The notes below the pieces were generated by a model. It ran no database searches and was not told the DNA's origin. It worked only from the letters and a program-made list of their open reading frames with translations. A program made the position numbers and the translations under genes. Below are positions 16,978 through 25,405 of a DNA stretch of 64,000 bases, piece after piece. The stretch is from the NCBI GenBank assembly GCA_026392465.1, contig JAPLCA010000008.1, positions 62,001-126,000 of the forward strand, in the 5' to 3' direction. The stretch comes from Propionibacteriales bacterium. Lineage in GTDB: Bacteria > Actinomycetota > Actinomycetes > Propionibacteriales > Nocardioidaceae. Positions within the stretch are counted from its first letter, which is position 1; each line of letters opens with the position of its first letter.

Positions 16978-19083
16978 GTGTCCTCCGAGCAACAGGCCGC
17001 CGCAGAGATCGCAGCGGAGCAGGCGTACGTCGACGTCGTCTACGGTCGCCTCGACGAGTCGACGAAGGTGGCGCAGTCGCTCGTCACCGAGGGCTTCGCC
17101 CGCGGGCACGTCGGCAACGAGGGCGGTCTGGTCGAGCGCGACGCGATGGTCTTCCAGGCCACCCGCCGGCTGTCGGCGCTCAACGCCGCGCACGACGGGC
17201 TCGTGTTCGGCCGCCTCGACCTGCTGGGCGGCGAGGCCCGCTACATCGGCCGGATCGGCGTCCGCGACGCCGACCGCGAGATCCTCCTCGTCGACTGGCG
17301 CGCGCCCGCGGCCGCGCTGTTCTACCAGGCCACCGCCCAGGACCCCACCGGCGTCGTGCGACGCCGCGTGCTGCGCAGCTCGGGCAAGACCGTCGTCGGC
17401 GTCGAGGACGACCTGCTCGACGCCGAGAACGCCCCCGACGACATGGTCGTCGTCGGCGAGGGCGCCCTGCTCGCGAGCCTCTCGCGGGCGCGCGACAGCA
17501 CCATGCACTCCGTGGTCGCCACGATCCAGAAGGAGCAGGACGAGGCCATCCGGGCACCCAGCCGCGGTGCGACGATCATCGGCGGCGGCCCGGGCACGGG
17601 CAAGACCGTCGTGGCCCTGCACCGCGCGGCCTACCTGCTGTACACCGACCGCCGACGCTTCGAGTCCGGCGGCGTGCTCGTCGTCGGCCCCTCCTCCGTG
17701 TTCATGAGCTACATCGAGCGGGTGCTGCCGAGCCTCGGCGAGACCGCGGTGACGCTGCGCTCCCTCGGCGAGGTCGTCGACGGGGTCGGCGCGCGCGAGC
17801 ACGACGAGCCGGTCGCCGCCGCGGCCAAGGGCTCGTCGCGCATGCTGCCCGTGCTCCGCCGGCTGGCCACCTCGCCGCAGCCGGGCGAGCCGACGTCGTT
17901 CCGCTACTTCTACAAGGACGACGTGCTCGTCCTCGACGCCAAGAAGCTCGCCGGCCTGCGCCGTGGGCTGCTCTCGAACCTGCCCCGCAACCGGGCCTAC
18001 CCGAAGGCCCCGGCCGCCGTGGCGCGGGCGCTGTGGCAGCAGGTGTCGGGCGAGCGGGCCCTCGAGAAGGGCGAGGAGGGCTTCCTCGACGAGCTCACCA
18101 CCGACCACCGCTACCTCGACTTCGTCGAGGCCTGGTGGCCGCCGGTCGACGCCGTCGAGCTCTGGCGCACCCTGCCCAAGCGGATCGGCGAGCTCGCCAA
18201 CGGTGCGTTCTCGCGCGAGGAGCTCGACGCCATGGTGACGTCGTGGTCGTCGGGCGTGCCCGCCATCGAGGACGTCCCCCTCATCGACGAGCTGCGCTAC
18301 CTGCTGGGGGAGGTGCCGCCCGACGACGAGCGTGACGACGACGTCCCGCGCCAGCTGATGAGCTTCGAGCGACGCGAGCGCGAGGTCGAGGACGAGCTGC
18401 GCTCCACCACCAGCATCGACGACGACGGGTACGCGCACGTGCTGGTCGACGAGGCGCAGGACCTCTCACCGATGCAGTGGCGCATGCTCGGCCGACGCGG
18501 ACGCTACGCCAGCTGGACCATCGTCGGCGACCTCGCGCAGTCGTCGTGGCCGCACGCCGAGGAGGCCGAGCAGGCCCGCGTGGCCGCGCTGGAGGGCAAG
18601 CTCGAGCACCGGTTCCGGCTCTCGACCAACTACCGCAACTCCGCCGAGATCTACGACCTCGCGGCCGACGTGGCCCAGGTCGCGATCCCGGGGGCCGACC
18701 TCGCGGAGGCCGTGCGGCGCACCGGAGAGGCGCCGCGGCACGAGTGGGTCGCCGACGCCGCCCTGCTCGACGCCGTCGCGGCCGAGGCCGACACCATGCT
18801 GGAGCGGGTCGAGGGCACCGTCGCGGTCGTCGCCGCCCGCGCCGACCTCCAGCGCCTGCGCGACCGCCTCGCCGACCGGCTCGCCGCCCACGACCGCCTG
18901 CGGGTGCTCGACGGGCTCGACACCAAGGGGCTGGAGTTCGACGCGGTGGTCGTGGTCGAGCCCGACGCGATCGTCGCGGAGTCCGAGGCGGGCTGGCGGA
19001 CGTTCTACGTCGTGCTCACGCGGGCCACCCAGCTCCTCACCACCGTCGGCACCACCCAGACCTGGCTCTCCCGCGTCTCCTGA
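16978..19083 (+). CDS. helD: HelD-like superfamily 1 helicase, RNA polymerase recycling factor
   Basis: The protein has 701 residues and starts at GTG 16978 behind GAGGAGAGG. An N-terminal helical arm (EIAAEQAYVDVVYGRLDESTK) suits insertion into RNA polymerase. The UvrD-like motor shows Walker A GGGPGTGKTVVAL with Lys209, Walker B VLVDEAQDLSPMQW with Asp491/Glu492, motif III GDLAQSSW, and LEFDAVVVVEP plus VVLTRA near the end. Actinobacterial HelD binds RNA polymerase and removes it from nucleic acid using ATP, and can contribute to rifamycin tolerance. The length fits HelD and is too short for UvrD/PcrA. It appears monocistronic and is followed by a long hairpin. Confidence 0.85.
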   Translation: MSSEQQAAAEIAAEQAYVDVVYGRLDESTKVAQSLVTEGFARGHVGNEGGLVERDAMVFQATRRLSALNAAHDGLVFGRLDLLGGEARYIGRIGVRDADREILLVDWRAPAAALFYQATAQDPTGVVRRRVLRSSGKTVVGVEDDLLDAENAPDDMVVVGEGALLASLSRARDSTMHSVVATIQKEQDEAIRAPSRGATIIGGGPGTGKTVVALHRAAYLLYTDRRRFESGGVLVVGPSSVFMSYIERVLPSLGETAVTLRSLGEVVDGVGAREHDEPVAAAAKGSSRMLPVLRRLATSPQPGEPTSFRYFYKDDVLVLDAKKLAGLRRGLLSNLPRNRAYPKAPAAVARALWQQVSGERALEKGEEGFLDELTTDHRYLDFVEAWWPPVDAVELWRTLPKRIGELANGAFSREELDAMVTSWSSGVPAIEDVPLIDELRYLLGEVPPDDERDDDVPRQLMSFERREREVEDELRSTTSIDDDGYAHVLVDEAQDLSPMQWRMLGRRGRYASWTIVGDLAQSSWPHAEEAEQARVAALEGKLEHRFRLSTNYRNSAEIYDLAADVAQVAIPGADLAEAVRRTGEAPRHEWVADAALLDAVAAEADTMLERVEGTVAVVAARADLQRLRDRLADRLAAHDRLRVLDGLDTKGLEFDAVVVVEPDAIVAESEAGWRTFYVVLTRATQLLTTVGTTQTWLSRVS

Positions 19084-19101
19084 CCCCACCCCCCGACCCC
19101 T

Positions 19102-19170
19102 CCCCGCGTTCTGTGGAGTTGTCGACGGTTCCTGCGCGAGAAACCGTCGTGAAGTCCACAGAACGCGGGG
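19102..19170. terminator. 69-nt hairpin-forming inverted repeat after helD
   Basis: The arms begin CCCCGCGTTCTGTGGA (19102) and end TCCACAGAACGCGGGG (19170). They are about 29 bp long with three mismatches and an 11-nt loop. There is no T-tract, so it may be a Rho-independent terminator of the high-GC type or a dispersed palindromic element. It is separate from the -10-like TAGGGT of the next gene. Confidence 0.6.
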
Positions 19171-19205
19171 ACGTCGGGCTGAACGGAGGGATCTAGGGTG
19201 GACGG

Positions 19206-20813
19206 GTGCGCAAGATCGCGGTCGGCCTCGCCCTGCTCGCCGCCGCCGTCCTCACGGGACTGCCGGTGGCGACGTCGACGTTCCTGCACAGCGAGCGGCA
19301 CCTGACGATCGGCGCGCACCAGGCGGTCGTCAGCCCGCAGGTCGACGGGCACGCGACGATCGACTTCGGACCGCTGCTGCCGGAGGTCCGGGTCCCGGTC
19401 GACGCGCCGCTGGGCGTCGGCGTGAACGTCCGGCTCGGCGACTCCGACGCCGTTGGGCTGGAGGAGCTGCTGCAGCGCGACGCCGCCATCGCCGCCCAGC
19501 CGAGCGGCGAGGTGCGCGAGGTGACGGCCGCGGTCACCGACATGGCGGCCGAGGCGGCGCTGCGGGGGCTGGGCGTCGGGGTCCTCACCGTCACGGTGCT
19601 CGTCCTCGGCTGGCGCGCGGTCGGTGCCGACCGTCGACGGCGGATCCGCCGCGAGATGGTGCAGCCCTCGCGCGGGCAGGTGGCCGGGGGCGTCGCCACC
19701 GTCGTCGTGGTGGTCGGTGCGCTGGTGCTGGTCAGCCTGCCCGAGCGCCAGGACGCCCCTCCGGCCCAGACGTGGACCTCGGCCCGCGAGGTGTTCCCCG
19801 AGCTGCCGGCCGACCCGGTGCTCGACCGGCTGCAGCTGGCCCAGGGCAGCGCCACCACGAGCAGCCGGGCCCTCGTGGAGGGTGCGCTGTACCTCTACCG
19901 CGACTCCGTGAGCTTCTACGGCGCCCTCGAGGAGCAGGCGACGCAGGTGCGAGTCCGCGAGCCCCAGGACGGCGAGACGACGGCGCTCGTGGTCACCGAC
20001 CGGCACGACAACATCGGCATGGACCCGGTCGCCCGCAACATCGCCGACCGGGCGCAGGCCCGCCTGCTCATCGACCTCGGCGACGACACGTCGCAGGGCG
20101 GCGCCTGGGAGACCTTCAGCATCAACTCGCTCGCCCGCGCCTTCAAGGGCTTCGACGTCGTCTCCATCGGCGGCAACCACGACTCCCGGCGCACGACCAA
20201 GGACCAGGAGAAGGCCGGGTTCACCGTGCTGGACGGCGATCCCGTCGAGGTCGGTGGGGTGCGCTTCCTCGGCGACACCGACCCGCGCGGGACGACCCTC
20301 ACCGGCTACACCGAGGACGCGAAGACCCGCGACACCGCCCTGGACGACCAGGACGAGGCGCTCACGAAGGTCGCCTGCGAGGCCGACGAGCGCGGCGACC
20401 GGGTCGGCGTGCTCGCCGTCCACTCGTGGGCGTCGGGACGCAAGGTCGCGGCCAGCGGCTGCGTCGACCTCGTGCTCACGGGGCACCTGCACTACCAGGT
20501 CGGCCCGCGCGCGATCGCCGGTCCCGACGGCAGCTCCACCACCCGGCTCACGACCGGCACCACCGGTGGCGCGGTCCTGCCGATCGCCCTCGGCAGCAGC
20601 CTGCGCCGCGACGCACAGGTCACGATCGTCACCTTCGACGCCGACGGCGCACCGGTCGGCCTGCAGGTGGTCACGTTCACGCCCGCCGGCGTCATCGACG
20701 TCGGCGACTACACCGAGCTGCCGCTGACCTCGTCTCCGTCGCCCGCCGACCCGGACCCCACGGAGGACCCGACCGCGGAGGAGCAGGACCCCGAGGCGCC
20801 CGTCCAGCCGTGA
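19206..20813 (+). CDS. membrane-anchored metallophosphoesterase
   Basis: The protein has 535 residues. A hydrophobic N-terminus (residues 1-20), an extracytoplasmic stretch, and two further membrane segments near 120 and 165 separated by a basic loop (RRRRIRREM) precede the enzyme domain. The calcineurin-like domain from about residue 255 has the metal ligands in VVTDRHDN (Asp265), LIDLGDDTS, GGNHDS (Asn324, His325, Asp326), LAVHSW and LTGHLHYQVG. A charged Pro/Glu/Asp tail ends it. The substrate is unknown. TAGGGT (19194-19199) ends 6 nt before GTG 19206, which suggests a leaderless start. The stop overlaps the next GTG by 4 nt. Confidence 0.8.
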   Translation: MRKIAVGLALLAAAVLTGLPVATSTFLHSERHLTIGAHQAVVSPQVDGHATIDFGPLLPEVRVPVDAPLGVGVNVRLGDSDAVGLEELLQRDAAIAAQPSGEVREVTAAVTDMAAEAALRGLGVGVLTVTVLVLGWRAVGADRRRRIRREMVQPSRGQVAGGVATVVVVVGALVLVSLPERQDAPPAQTWTSAREVFPELPADPVLDRLQLAQGSATTSSRALVEGALYLYRDSVSFYGALEEQATQVRVREPQDGETTALVVTDRHDNIGMDPVARNIADRAQARLLIDLGDDTSQGGAWETFSINSLARAFKGFDVVSIGGNHDSRRTTKDQEKAGFTVLDGDPVEVGGVRFLGDTDPRGTTLTGYTEDAKTRDTALDDQDEALTKVACEADERGDRVGVLAVHSWASGRKVAASGCVDLVLTGHLHYQVGPRAIAGPDGSSTTRLTTGTTGGAVLPIALGSSLRRDAQVTIVTFDADGAPVGLQVVTFTPAGVIDVGDYTELPLTSSPSPADPDPTEDPTAEEQDPEAPVQP

Positions 20814-21781
20814 TCGAGGTGCCGGCCGCGGTCGCGGCATTCGCGGAGCGCGGTCCGCGCTGGGCCGCGTTCGTGGACGCACTACCGCGCACGGTCGACG
20901 ACCTCCTCGACGCGTGGGCGCTCCGGGTCGCGGGCGGCCCGATGCACGGCGAGGTCGCGCTGGTGCTGCCGGTGCTCACCGACCGCGGCGTCGAGGCCGT
21001 GCTGAAGGTGGGACTCGTGGACGAGGAGACCCGCCACGAGCACCTGACGCTGACCACCTGGGACGGTCGCGGTGCGGTGCGGATGCTGCGGGCCGACCCG
21101 GCGCGCGGGGCGCTGCTGCTCGAGCGCGCCGGGCCCACGGCGCTGTCGTCGCTGCCCGCGCTCGAGGCCTGCGAGGTGGTGGCCGGGCTGTACGCGACCC
21201 TCCACGTCGGCGCCCCGCGACGTCTGGTGCCGCTGTCGTCGCTCGTGGGCCGGTGGACCGAGCAGCTGGCCGCGGCGCAGGACGCGGTGCCGGCCCCGCG
21301 CCGTCTCGTGCAGCAGGCCGTGTCGCTCGGCCGCGCGTTCGCGAGCGACCCGAGCACCGACGGCCTGACGATCCGCGCCGACCTGCACGACGCCAACGTG
21401 CTCGCCAGCCGTCGCGACCACGGGCAGGAGCCCGGCGGGAGTGCCGGGCCGTGGGCGGCGGAGAGGTCCCCCTGGCTGGTGATCGACCCGAAGGGGATCA
21501 GCGGCGATCCCTGCTACGAGCCCGCGCCGCTGCTCTGGAACCGGTGGGAGGAGGTGACGTCGGCGCGTGACGTGCGGTTCGCGGTACGGCGTCGCTTCCA
21601 CACCGTGGTCGACGTCGCGGGCCTCGACGAGCACCGGGTGCGCGACTGGGTGGTCGTGCGGATGATGCTGAACGCCCTCTGGACCCTGCAGGACGCCCAG
21701 GAGGCGGGTCGCTCGCTCGACGCCGCCGACCGCGCGTGGGCCACGCGCTGCGTGACGGTCGCGAAGGCCGTGCAGGACTGA
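20810..21781 (+). CDS. aminoglycoside/hydroxyurea antibiotic kinase-like protein (APH(6)/hur family)
   Basis: The protein has 323 residues with a kinase-like fold: LPVLTDRGVEAVLKVG holds the ATP lysine, ADLHDANVLAS is the catalytic loop, and VIDPKGISGDPCYEPAPLLWNR is the metal segment characteristic of the streptomycin 6-phosphotransferase/hydroxyurea kinase family. Many chromosomal actinobacterial members have no proven resistance role, so it should not be read as a resistance gene from sequence alone. An insert near residues 203-220 (GQEPGGSAGPWAAER) lengthens the loop between these two motifs. It is coupled to the phosphoesterase gene by a 4-nt overlap. Confidence 0.78.
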   Translation: MIEVPAAVAAFAERGPRWAAFVDALPRTVDDLLDAWALRVAGGPMHGEVALVLPVLTDRGVEAVLKVGLVDEETRHEHLTLTTWDGRGAVRMLRADPARGALLLERAGPTALSSLPALEACEVVAGLYATLHVGAPRRLVPLSSLVGRWTEQLAAAQDAVPAPRRLVQQAVSLGRAFASDPSTDGLTIRADLHDANVLASRRDHGQEPGGSAGPWAAERSPWLVIDPKGISGDPCYEPAPLLWNRWEEVTSARDVRFAVRRRFHTVVDVAGLDEHRVRDWVVVRMMLNALWTLQDAQEAGRSLDAADRAWATRCVTVAKAVQD

Positions 21782-21793
21782 CGGCGGTGGAGT

Positions 21794-21815
21794 GCAAAGC
21801 CTGTGTAAAGCCTCG
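21794..21815 (+). promoter_or_regulatory. AAAGCCT direct repeats with 11-bp period, probable response-regulator site
   Basis: GCAAAGCCTGT is followed directly by GTAAAGCCTCG, so AAAGCCT recurs 11 bp apart (21796 and 21807). Tandem repeats with one helical turn of spacing are the usual target of OmpR-type regulators. The site ends about 35 bp before a TAGCGT -10-like hexamer at 21850-21855, a good activator position for the transporter gene. The response regulator at 23343 is the obvious candidate. Confidence 0.5.
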
Positions 21816-21921
21816 GGCGTGACGGGTGCCACGTGGTGGCGGTCACACCTAGCGTCGGGGGTCGCGGCGAGTCAGGGCCCCTCCCGCGACGTCCCACCCC
21901 GCGGGCCACGAGGTGACCACC

Positions 21922-23259
21922 ATGAGCGACACGACAGCGCAGACCGAGCAGGAGGGCGCGCCCGGCATCCGGCGCGCCGTGTTCAACACGGTCCGAGGCT
22001 CCCTCGGCAACCTGGTCGAGTGGTACGACGTCTACGTCTACACCGTGTTCGCGAGCTACCTGTCGAGCAGCTTCTTCGCGGAGGGCGAGCCGAACGCCGG
22101 CATCTACACGATGGCGATCTTCGCCGTCACGTTCGTGATGCGGCCGATCGGCTCGTGGTTCTTCGGGCGGTACGCCGACCGGCACGGCCGCCGGCCCGCG
22201 CTGGTGCTGAGCATCTCGATCATGGCCGGTGCGTCGCTGCTCATCGCGGTCACGCCCACCGCCGAGACGATCGGCGGCGGCGCCGTGGTCATGCTCGTCC
22301 TGTGCCGTCTGCTCCAGGGCTTCGCCACCGGTGGCGAGTACGGCACGTCGGCCACCTACATGTCCGAGGCAGCGGCACCGGGGATGCGCGGCTTCTTCTC
22401 CTCGTTCCAGTACGTGACGCTGGTCGGTGGTCACGTGCTGGCCCAGCTGACGCTGCTCGTCCAGCAGGCGCTGCTCACCGACGAGCAGATCGCCGCCTGG
22501 GACTGGCGCGTCGCGTTCCTCATCGGCGCGGTCGGCGCGGTCGTCGTCTTCTGGCTGCGTCGCAGCATGGACGAGTCGCTCGTCGAGACCGGCGAGGAGC
22601 GCCGCTCGGGCTCGATGGTCGAGCTGGTCACGACCTACCCGAAGCAGCTGCTGCTGTGCTTCCTCATCACGCTCGGCGGCACGATCGCGTTCTACACCTA
22701 CAGCGTCAACGGCCCGCTCATCATCAAGTCGACGTACGCCGACGAGGGCATGACCGGCACGTGGATCAACTTCGCCGCGCTCGTCCTGCTCATGCTGATC
22801 CAGCCGCTCGGCGGCCTGCTGAGCGACCGGGTCGGCCGCAAGCCGCTGCTGGTCGCGTTCGGCCTCGGTGGCGTGCTGTGGACGTACACGTTCCTGACGG
22901 TCCTGCCCACGGTGACCACGCCCATGGCGTCGTTCCTCATGCTCGCCGGCACGTACGTGCTGCTCACCGGGTACACGTCGATCAACGCGGTCGTGAAGGC
23001 CGAGCTCTTCCCGGCCCACATCCGGGCGCTGGGCGTCGGCCTGGGGTACGCGTTGGCGAACTCGATGTTCGGCGGCACGGCTCCGCTGATCTACGAGGCC
23101 TCGATCAGCCGCGACGCCCTCGGCGCGTTCGCCGTCTACGTCACCGTCGCGATCGGCGTCTCCCTCCTGGTCTACCTGTTCGCTCTGCGCAATCGCTCGG
23201 TCACCTACCTCGACACCGAGCAGGTCGTCCGCGACCGGGAGGTCGTCGGCACGCGCTGA
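21922..23259 (+). CDS. MHS-family major facilitator transporter (organic acid:H+ symporter)
   Basis: The protein has 445 residues and about 12 membrane segments. Family marks are GNLVEWYDVYVY at the first helix, GRYADRHGRRPAL in loop 2-3 and FATGGEYGTSATYMSE in helix 4. The second half repeats the loop as LLSDRVGRKPLL. MHS carriers import dicarboxylates, citrate, osmolytes or shikimate. ATG 21922 is preferred over GTG 21913 because GAGGTG then sits 6-7 nt upstream. The two-component genes follow on the same strand, so the substrate probably induces its own uptake. A strong hairpin separates it from the regulator. Confidence 0.87.
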   Translation: MSDTTAQTEQEGAPGIRRAVFNTVRGSLGNLVEWYDVYVYTVFASYLSSSFFAEGEPNAGIYTMAIFAVTFVMRPIGSWFFGRYADRHGRRPALVLSISIMAGASLLIAVTPTAETIGGGAVVMLVLCRLLQGFATGGEYGTSATYMSEAAAPGMRGFFSSFQYVTLVGGHVLAQLTLLVQQALLTDEQIAAWDWRVAFLIGAVGAVVVFWLRRSMDESLVETGEERRSGSMVELVTTYPKQLLLCFLITLGGTIAFYTYSVNGPLIIKSTYADEGMTGTWINFAALVLLMLIQPLGGLLSDRVGRKPLLVAFGLGGVLWTYTFLTVLPTVTTPMASFLMLAGTYVLLTGYTSINAVVKAELFPAHIRALGVGLGYALANSMFGGTAPLIYEASISRDALGAFAVYVTVAIGVSLLVYLFALRNRSVTYLDTEQVVRDREVVGTR

Positions 23260-23269
23260 CCTCGGCCTC

Positions 23270-23305
23270 GGACGAGCGGGCCCCGTGGTCGGGGTCCGCT
23301 CGTCC
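23270..23305 (+). terminator. terminator-like hairpin after the MHS transporter
   Basis: GGACGAGCGGGCCCCG and CGGGGTCCGCTCGTCC pair over 16 bp with one G-U pair and a TGGT loop. There is no U-run. The position 10 nt after the transporter stop fits a terminator that limits read-through into the regulator genes. Confidence 0.6.
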
Positions 23306-23342
23306 GTGTCGTGGCACCATCGGGGCGACGAGAGGACGTGCG

Positions 23343-24014
23343 GTGCGAGTGGTGATCGTCGAGGACGACGTGGGGGTGGCGGCCGCGCTCACGCAGGTGC
23401 TGCGCGACCGCGGCTGGACGGTGCGCCACGCACCGACCGCGGCGGAGGCGATGCCGCTCGTCGACGACGCCGACCTGGTGCTGCTCGACATGGGCCTGCC
23501 CGACCGTGACGGCCTCTGGGTCTGCCAGCAGGTCCGCGCGCGCTCGGACGTCCCGGTGGTCGCGCTGACCGCGCGGCGGCATGAGGGAGCGGTCGTCGCC
23601 GCGCTGCGCGCCGGGGTCGACGACTACGTGACCAAGCCGTACAGCACCGACGTGCTGCTCGCGCGGGTCGACGCCGTCCTGCGCCGCACGCACGGGGCGG
23701 CCGCCCGGCCGGCGACCGTCGACGCGGGGCTGGAGGTCGACGTCGAGGCGCGTCGGGTCCGCTTCCCCGACGGCACGACGGTCGACCTGACGGCGAAGGA
23801 GTGCGAGCTGCTGCGCGCCCTGGCCCGCACGCCGGACGAGCCGGTCACGCGGGCCGCCCTGATGGAGGAGGTGTGGGACACGACCTGGGTCGGTGCGTCC
23901 CGCACCCTCGACGTGCACGTGGCGGCGCTGCGCTCGAAGCTGGCCGACCGGGTGGTGATCGACACGGTGCGCGGCGTCGGCTACCGGCTGGCCCCGTCGG
24001 GCAGCGCGTCGTGA
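23343..24014 (+). CDS. OmpR-family response regulator (TctD-like)
   Basis: The protein has 223 residues. The receiver domain has EDD near the N-terminus, the phosphorylation site Asp49 in LLDMGLPD, a conserved Thr in ALTAR and Lys in VTKPYS. The C-terminal winged helix contains LTAKECELLRAL and TLDVHVAALRSKL, ending in the VRGVGYRL signature. It is coupled to the kinase by a GTGA overlap. The likely target is the AAAGCCT repeat pair before the MHS gene. Start GTG 23343 gives the normal receiver N-terminus VRVVIVEDD. Confidence 0.88.
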   Translation: MRVVIVEDDVGVAAALTQVLRDRGWTVRHAPTAAEAMPLVDDADLVLLDMGLPDRDGLWVCQQVRARSDVPVVALTARRHEGAVVAALRAGVDDYVTKPYSTDVLLARVDAVLRRTHGAAARPATVDAGLEVDVEARRVRFPDGTTVDLTAKECELLRALARTPDEPVTRAALMEEVWDTTWVGASRTLDVHVAALRSKLADRVVIDTVRGVGYRLAPSGSAS

Positions 24015-25405
24015 GACGTCGCCTGCTGGTCCTCAGCGTGTCGCTCGCGGTGACCGTGCTGGTGCTGCTGACCGTCCCGCTGCTGCGCTCGTACGCCGAG
24101 AGCCGTGCCGTCGACCTGCACCAGCAGCGGCTCGCGGCGGCCACCCGGTTCGCCGCACTCGCGGACGACGGCTCCTCGGGCGTCCGGCTCCCCGACCTGA
24201 AGGGCGACCTGACCCGCTTCGACGACGTGGTCGGCAGCACCCGCACCTGGGTGGTCGGCACCGACGGCAGCGTCGTCGGCGCTGGCGGGTCGCCGCTGCC
24301 GGGTGACGTGCCGGGCCTGTCCGCGGCGGTCCGGGCCGCGCTCGCCGGCACCCCGACGACCGCCCCGGGGCCGCTGTGGCCGTGGGCCGGCGACGACCTG
24401 GTGGTCGCCACCCCGGTCGGCCGGGACGCGCAGGTGCTCGGCGCCGTGGTCATGGTGGAGGACACCGCGGGGCCGCGCGCCGACGTGGCCCGGGTCATGG
24501 GGCTGGTGGCGCTCGGCGCCCTGCTGTTCGTGGTGCTGCTGGGCTGGCTGGTCGGGGTGCCGCTCGTGCGCTGGATCGTGCGGCCCGTCGAGCAGCTGGA
24601 GGACCGCGTGCACGCGCTCGGGCGTGGACGCGCGTCGACGGTCGGCCGGGTGGAGGGGCCGCCGGAGCTGCGCCGGCTGGTGCAGGCGTTCAACGAGATG
24701 GTCGAGGACGTCGAGCAGGCGCGGCGTCAGCAGCGCGACCTGGTCGCCGACGTGTCGCACCAGCTGGCGAACCCGCTGACCGCCATCCGACTGCGACTGG
24801 AGCACCTCGCGCGCGAGGACGAGTCGGTGGTGCCGGTGCTCGCGGAGACGGAGCGGATGGCGCAGTCGCTCGAGGACGTCATCGCCATCAGCCGGGTGGG
24901 CAGCCTCGACCGGGAGCCCGTCGCCGTCGACGTCGCCGCCCAGGTGCGGGGCCGGGTGGAGCTCTGGCAGCCGCTGTTCGGGACGCACCTGCGGGCCGCC
25001 GTCCCCGACGGCGTCGTGCCGGCGGTGCTGGAGGAGGACCTCGTCCCCACGGTCGTCGACGTGCTGCTCGACAACGCCGCGAAGTACGCACCGGACGCCG
25101 ACGTGGAGGTGGAGCTCACCCACGACGAGGGTGCCGTCCGCCTGCTCGTGCGCGACCGCGGAGCGGGGGTGACGCCCGAGGAGGCGGCCGAGGTGGGGCG
25201 ACGGTTCCACCGGCTGGACCGGCACGCCGACGTGGCCGGCACCGGACTGGGGCTGTCGATACTCGAGCTGCGGGTGCGCGACGCCGGTGGTTCCACCCGT
25301 CGCTGGGCCGCCCGCCCGGGACTGGCCGTCGAGGTCACGCTCCCCGGTCGAGCCGACGCCGCAGGAACTCCTCCGCGCCCGGGTGCAGCGGGATCGGCTG
25401 GGTGA
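24011..25405 (+). CDS. sensor histidine kinase (TctE-like)
   Basis: The protein has 464 residues. Two membrane segments (about 5-22 and 160-185) flank a periplasmic domain of about 135 residues. HAMP follows, then HisKA with DVSHQLANPLTAIRLRL and His250, and the ATPase domain with DNAAKYAPD, RDRGAGV and GTGLGLSI. The usual Glu/Asp after the phospho-His is Gln here (HQL), as in some TctE-like kinases. The last 71 nt overlap the convergent TAXI gene. The ligand may be delivered by that binding lipoprotein; this is inference from position. Confidence 0.87.
   Translation: MRRRLLVLSVSLAVTVLVLLTVPLLRSYAESRAVDLHQQRLAAATRFAALADDGSSGVRLPDLKGDLTRFDDVVGSTRTWVVGTDGSVVGAGGSPLPGDVPGLSAAVRAALAGTPTTAPGPLWPWAGDDLVVATPVGRDAQVLGAVVMVEDTAGPRADVARVMGLVALGALLFVVLLGWLVGVPLVRWIVRPVEQLEDRVHALGRGRASTVGRVEGPPELRRLVQAFNEMVEDVEQARRQQRDLVADVSHQLANPLTAIRLRLEHLAREDESVVPVLAETERMAQSLEDVIAISRVGSLDREPVAVDVAAQVRGRVELWQPLFGTHLRAAVPDGVVPAVLEEDLVPTVVDVLLDNAAKYAPDADVEVELTHDEGAVRLLVRDRGAGVTPEEAAEVGRRFHRLDRHADVAGTGLGLSILELRVRDAGGSTRRWAARPGLAVEVTLPGRADAAGTPPRPGAAGSAG

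Noticed and set aside
20810-21781. acquired streptomycin resistance gene
   Set aside because: Base composition and coupling to the phosphoesterase gene look native, and there are no mobile-element marks; chromosomal members often have no resistance role.
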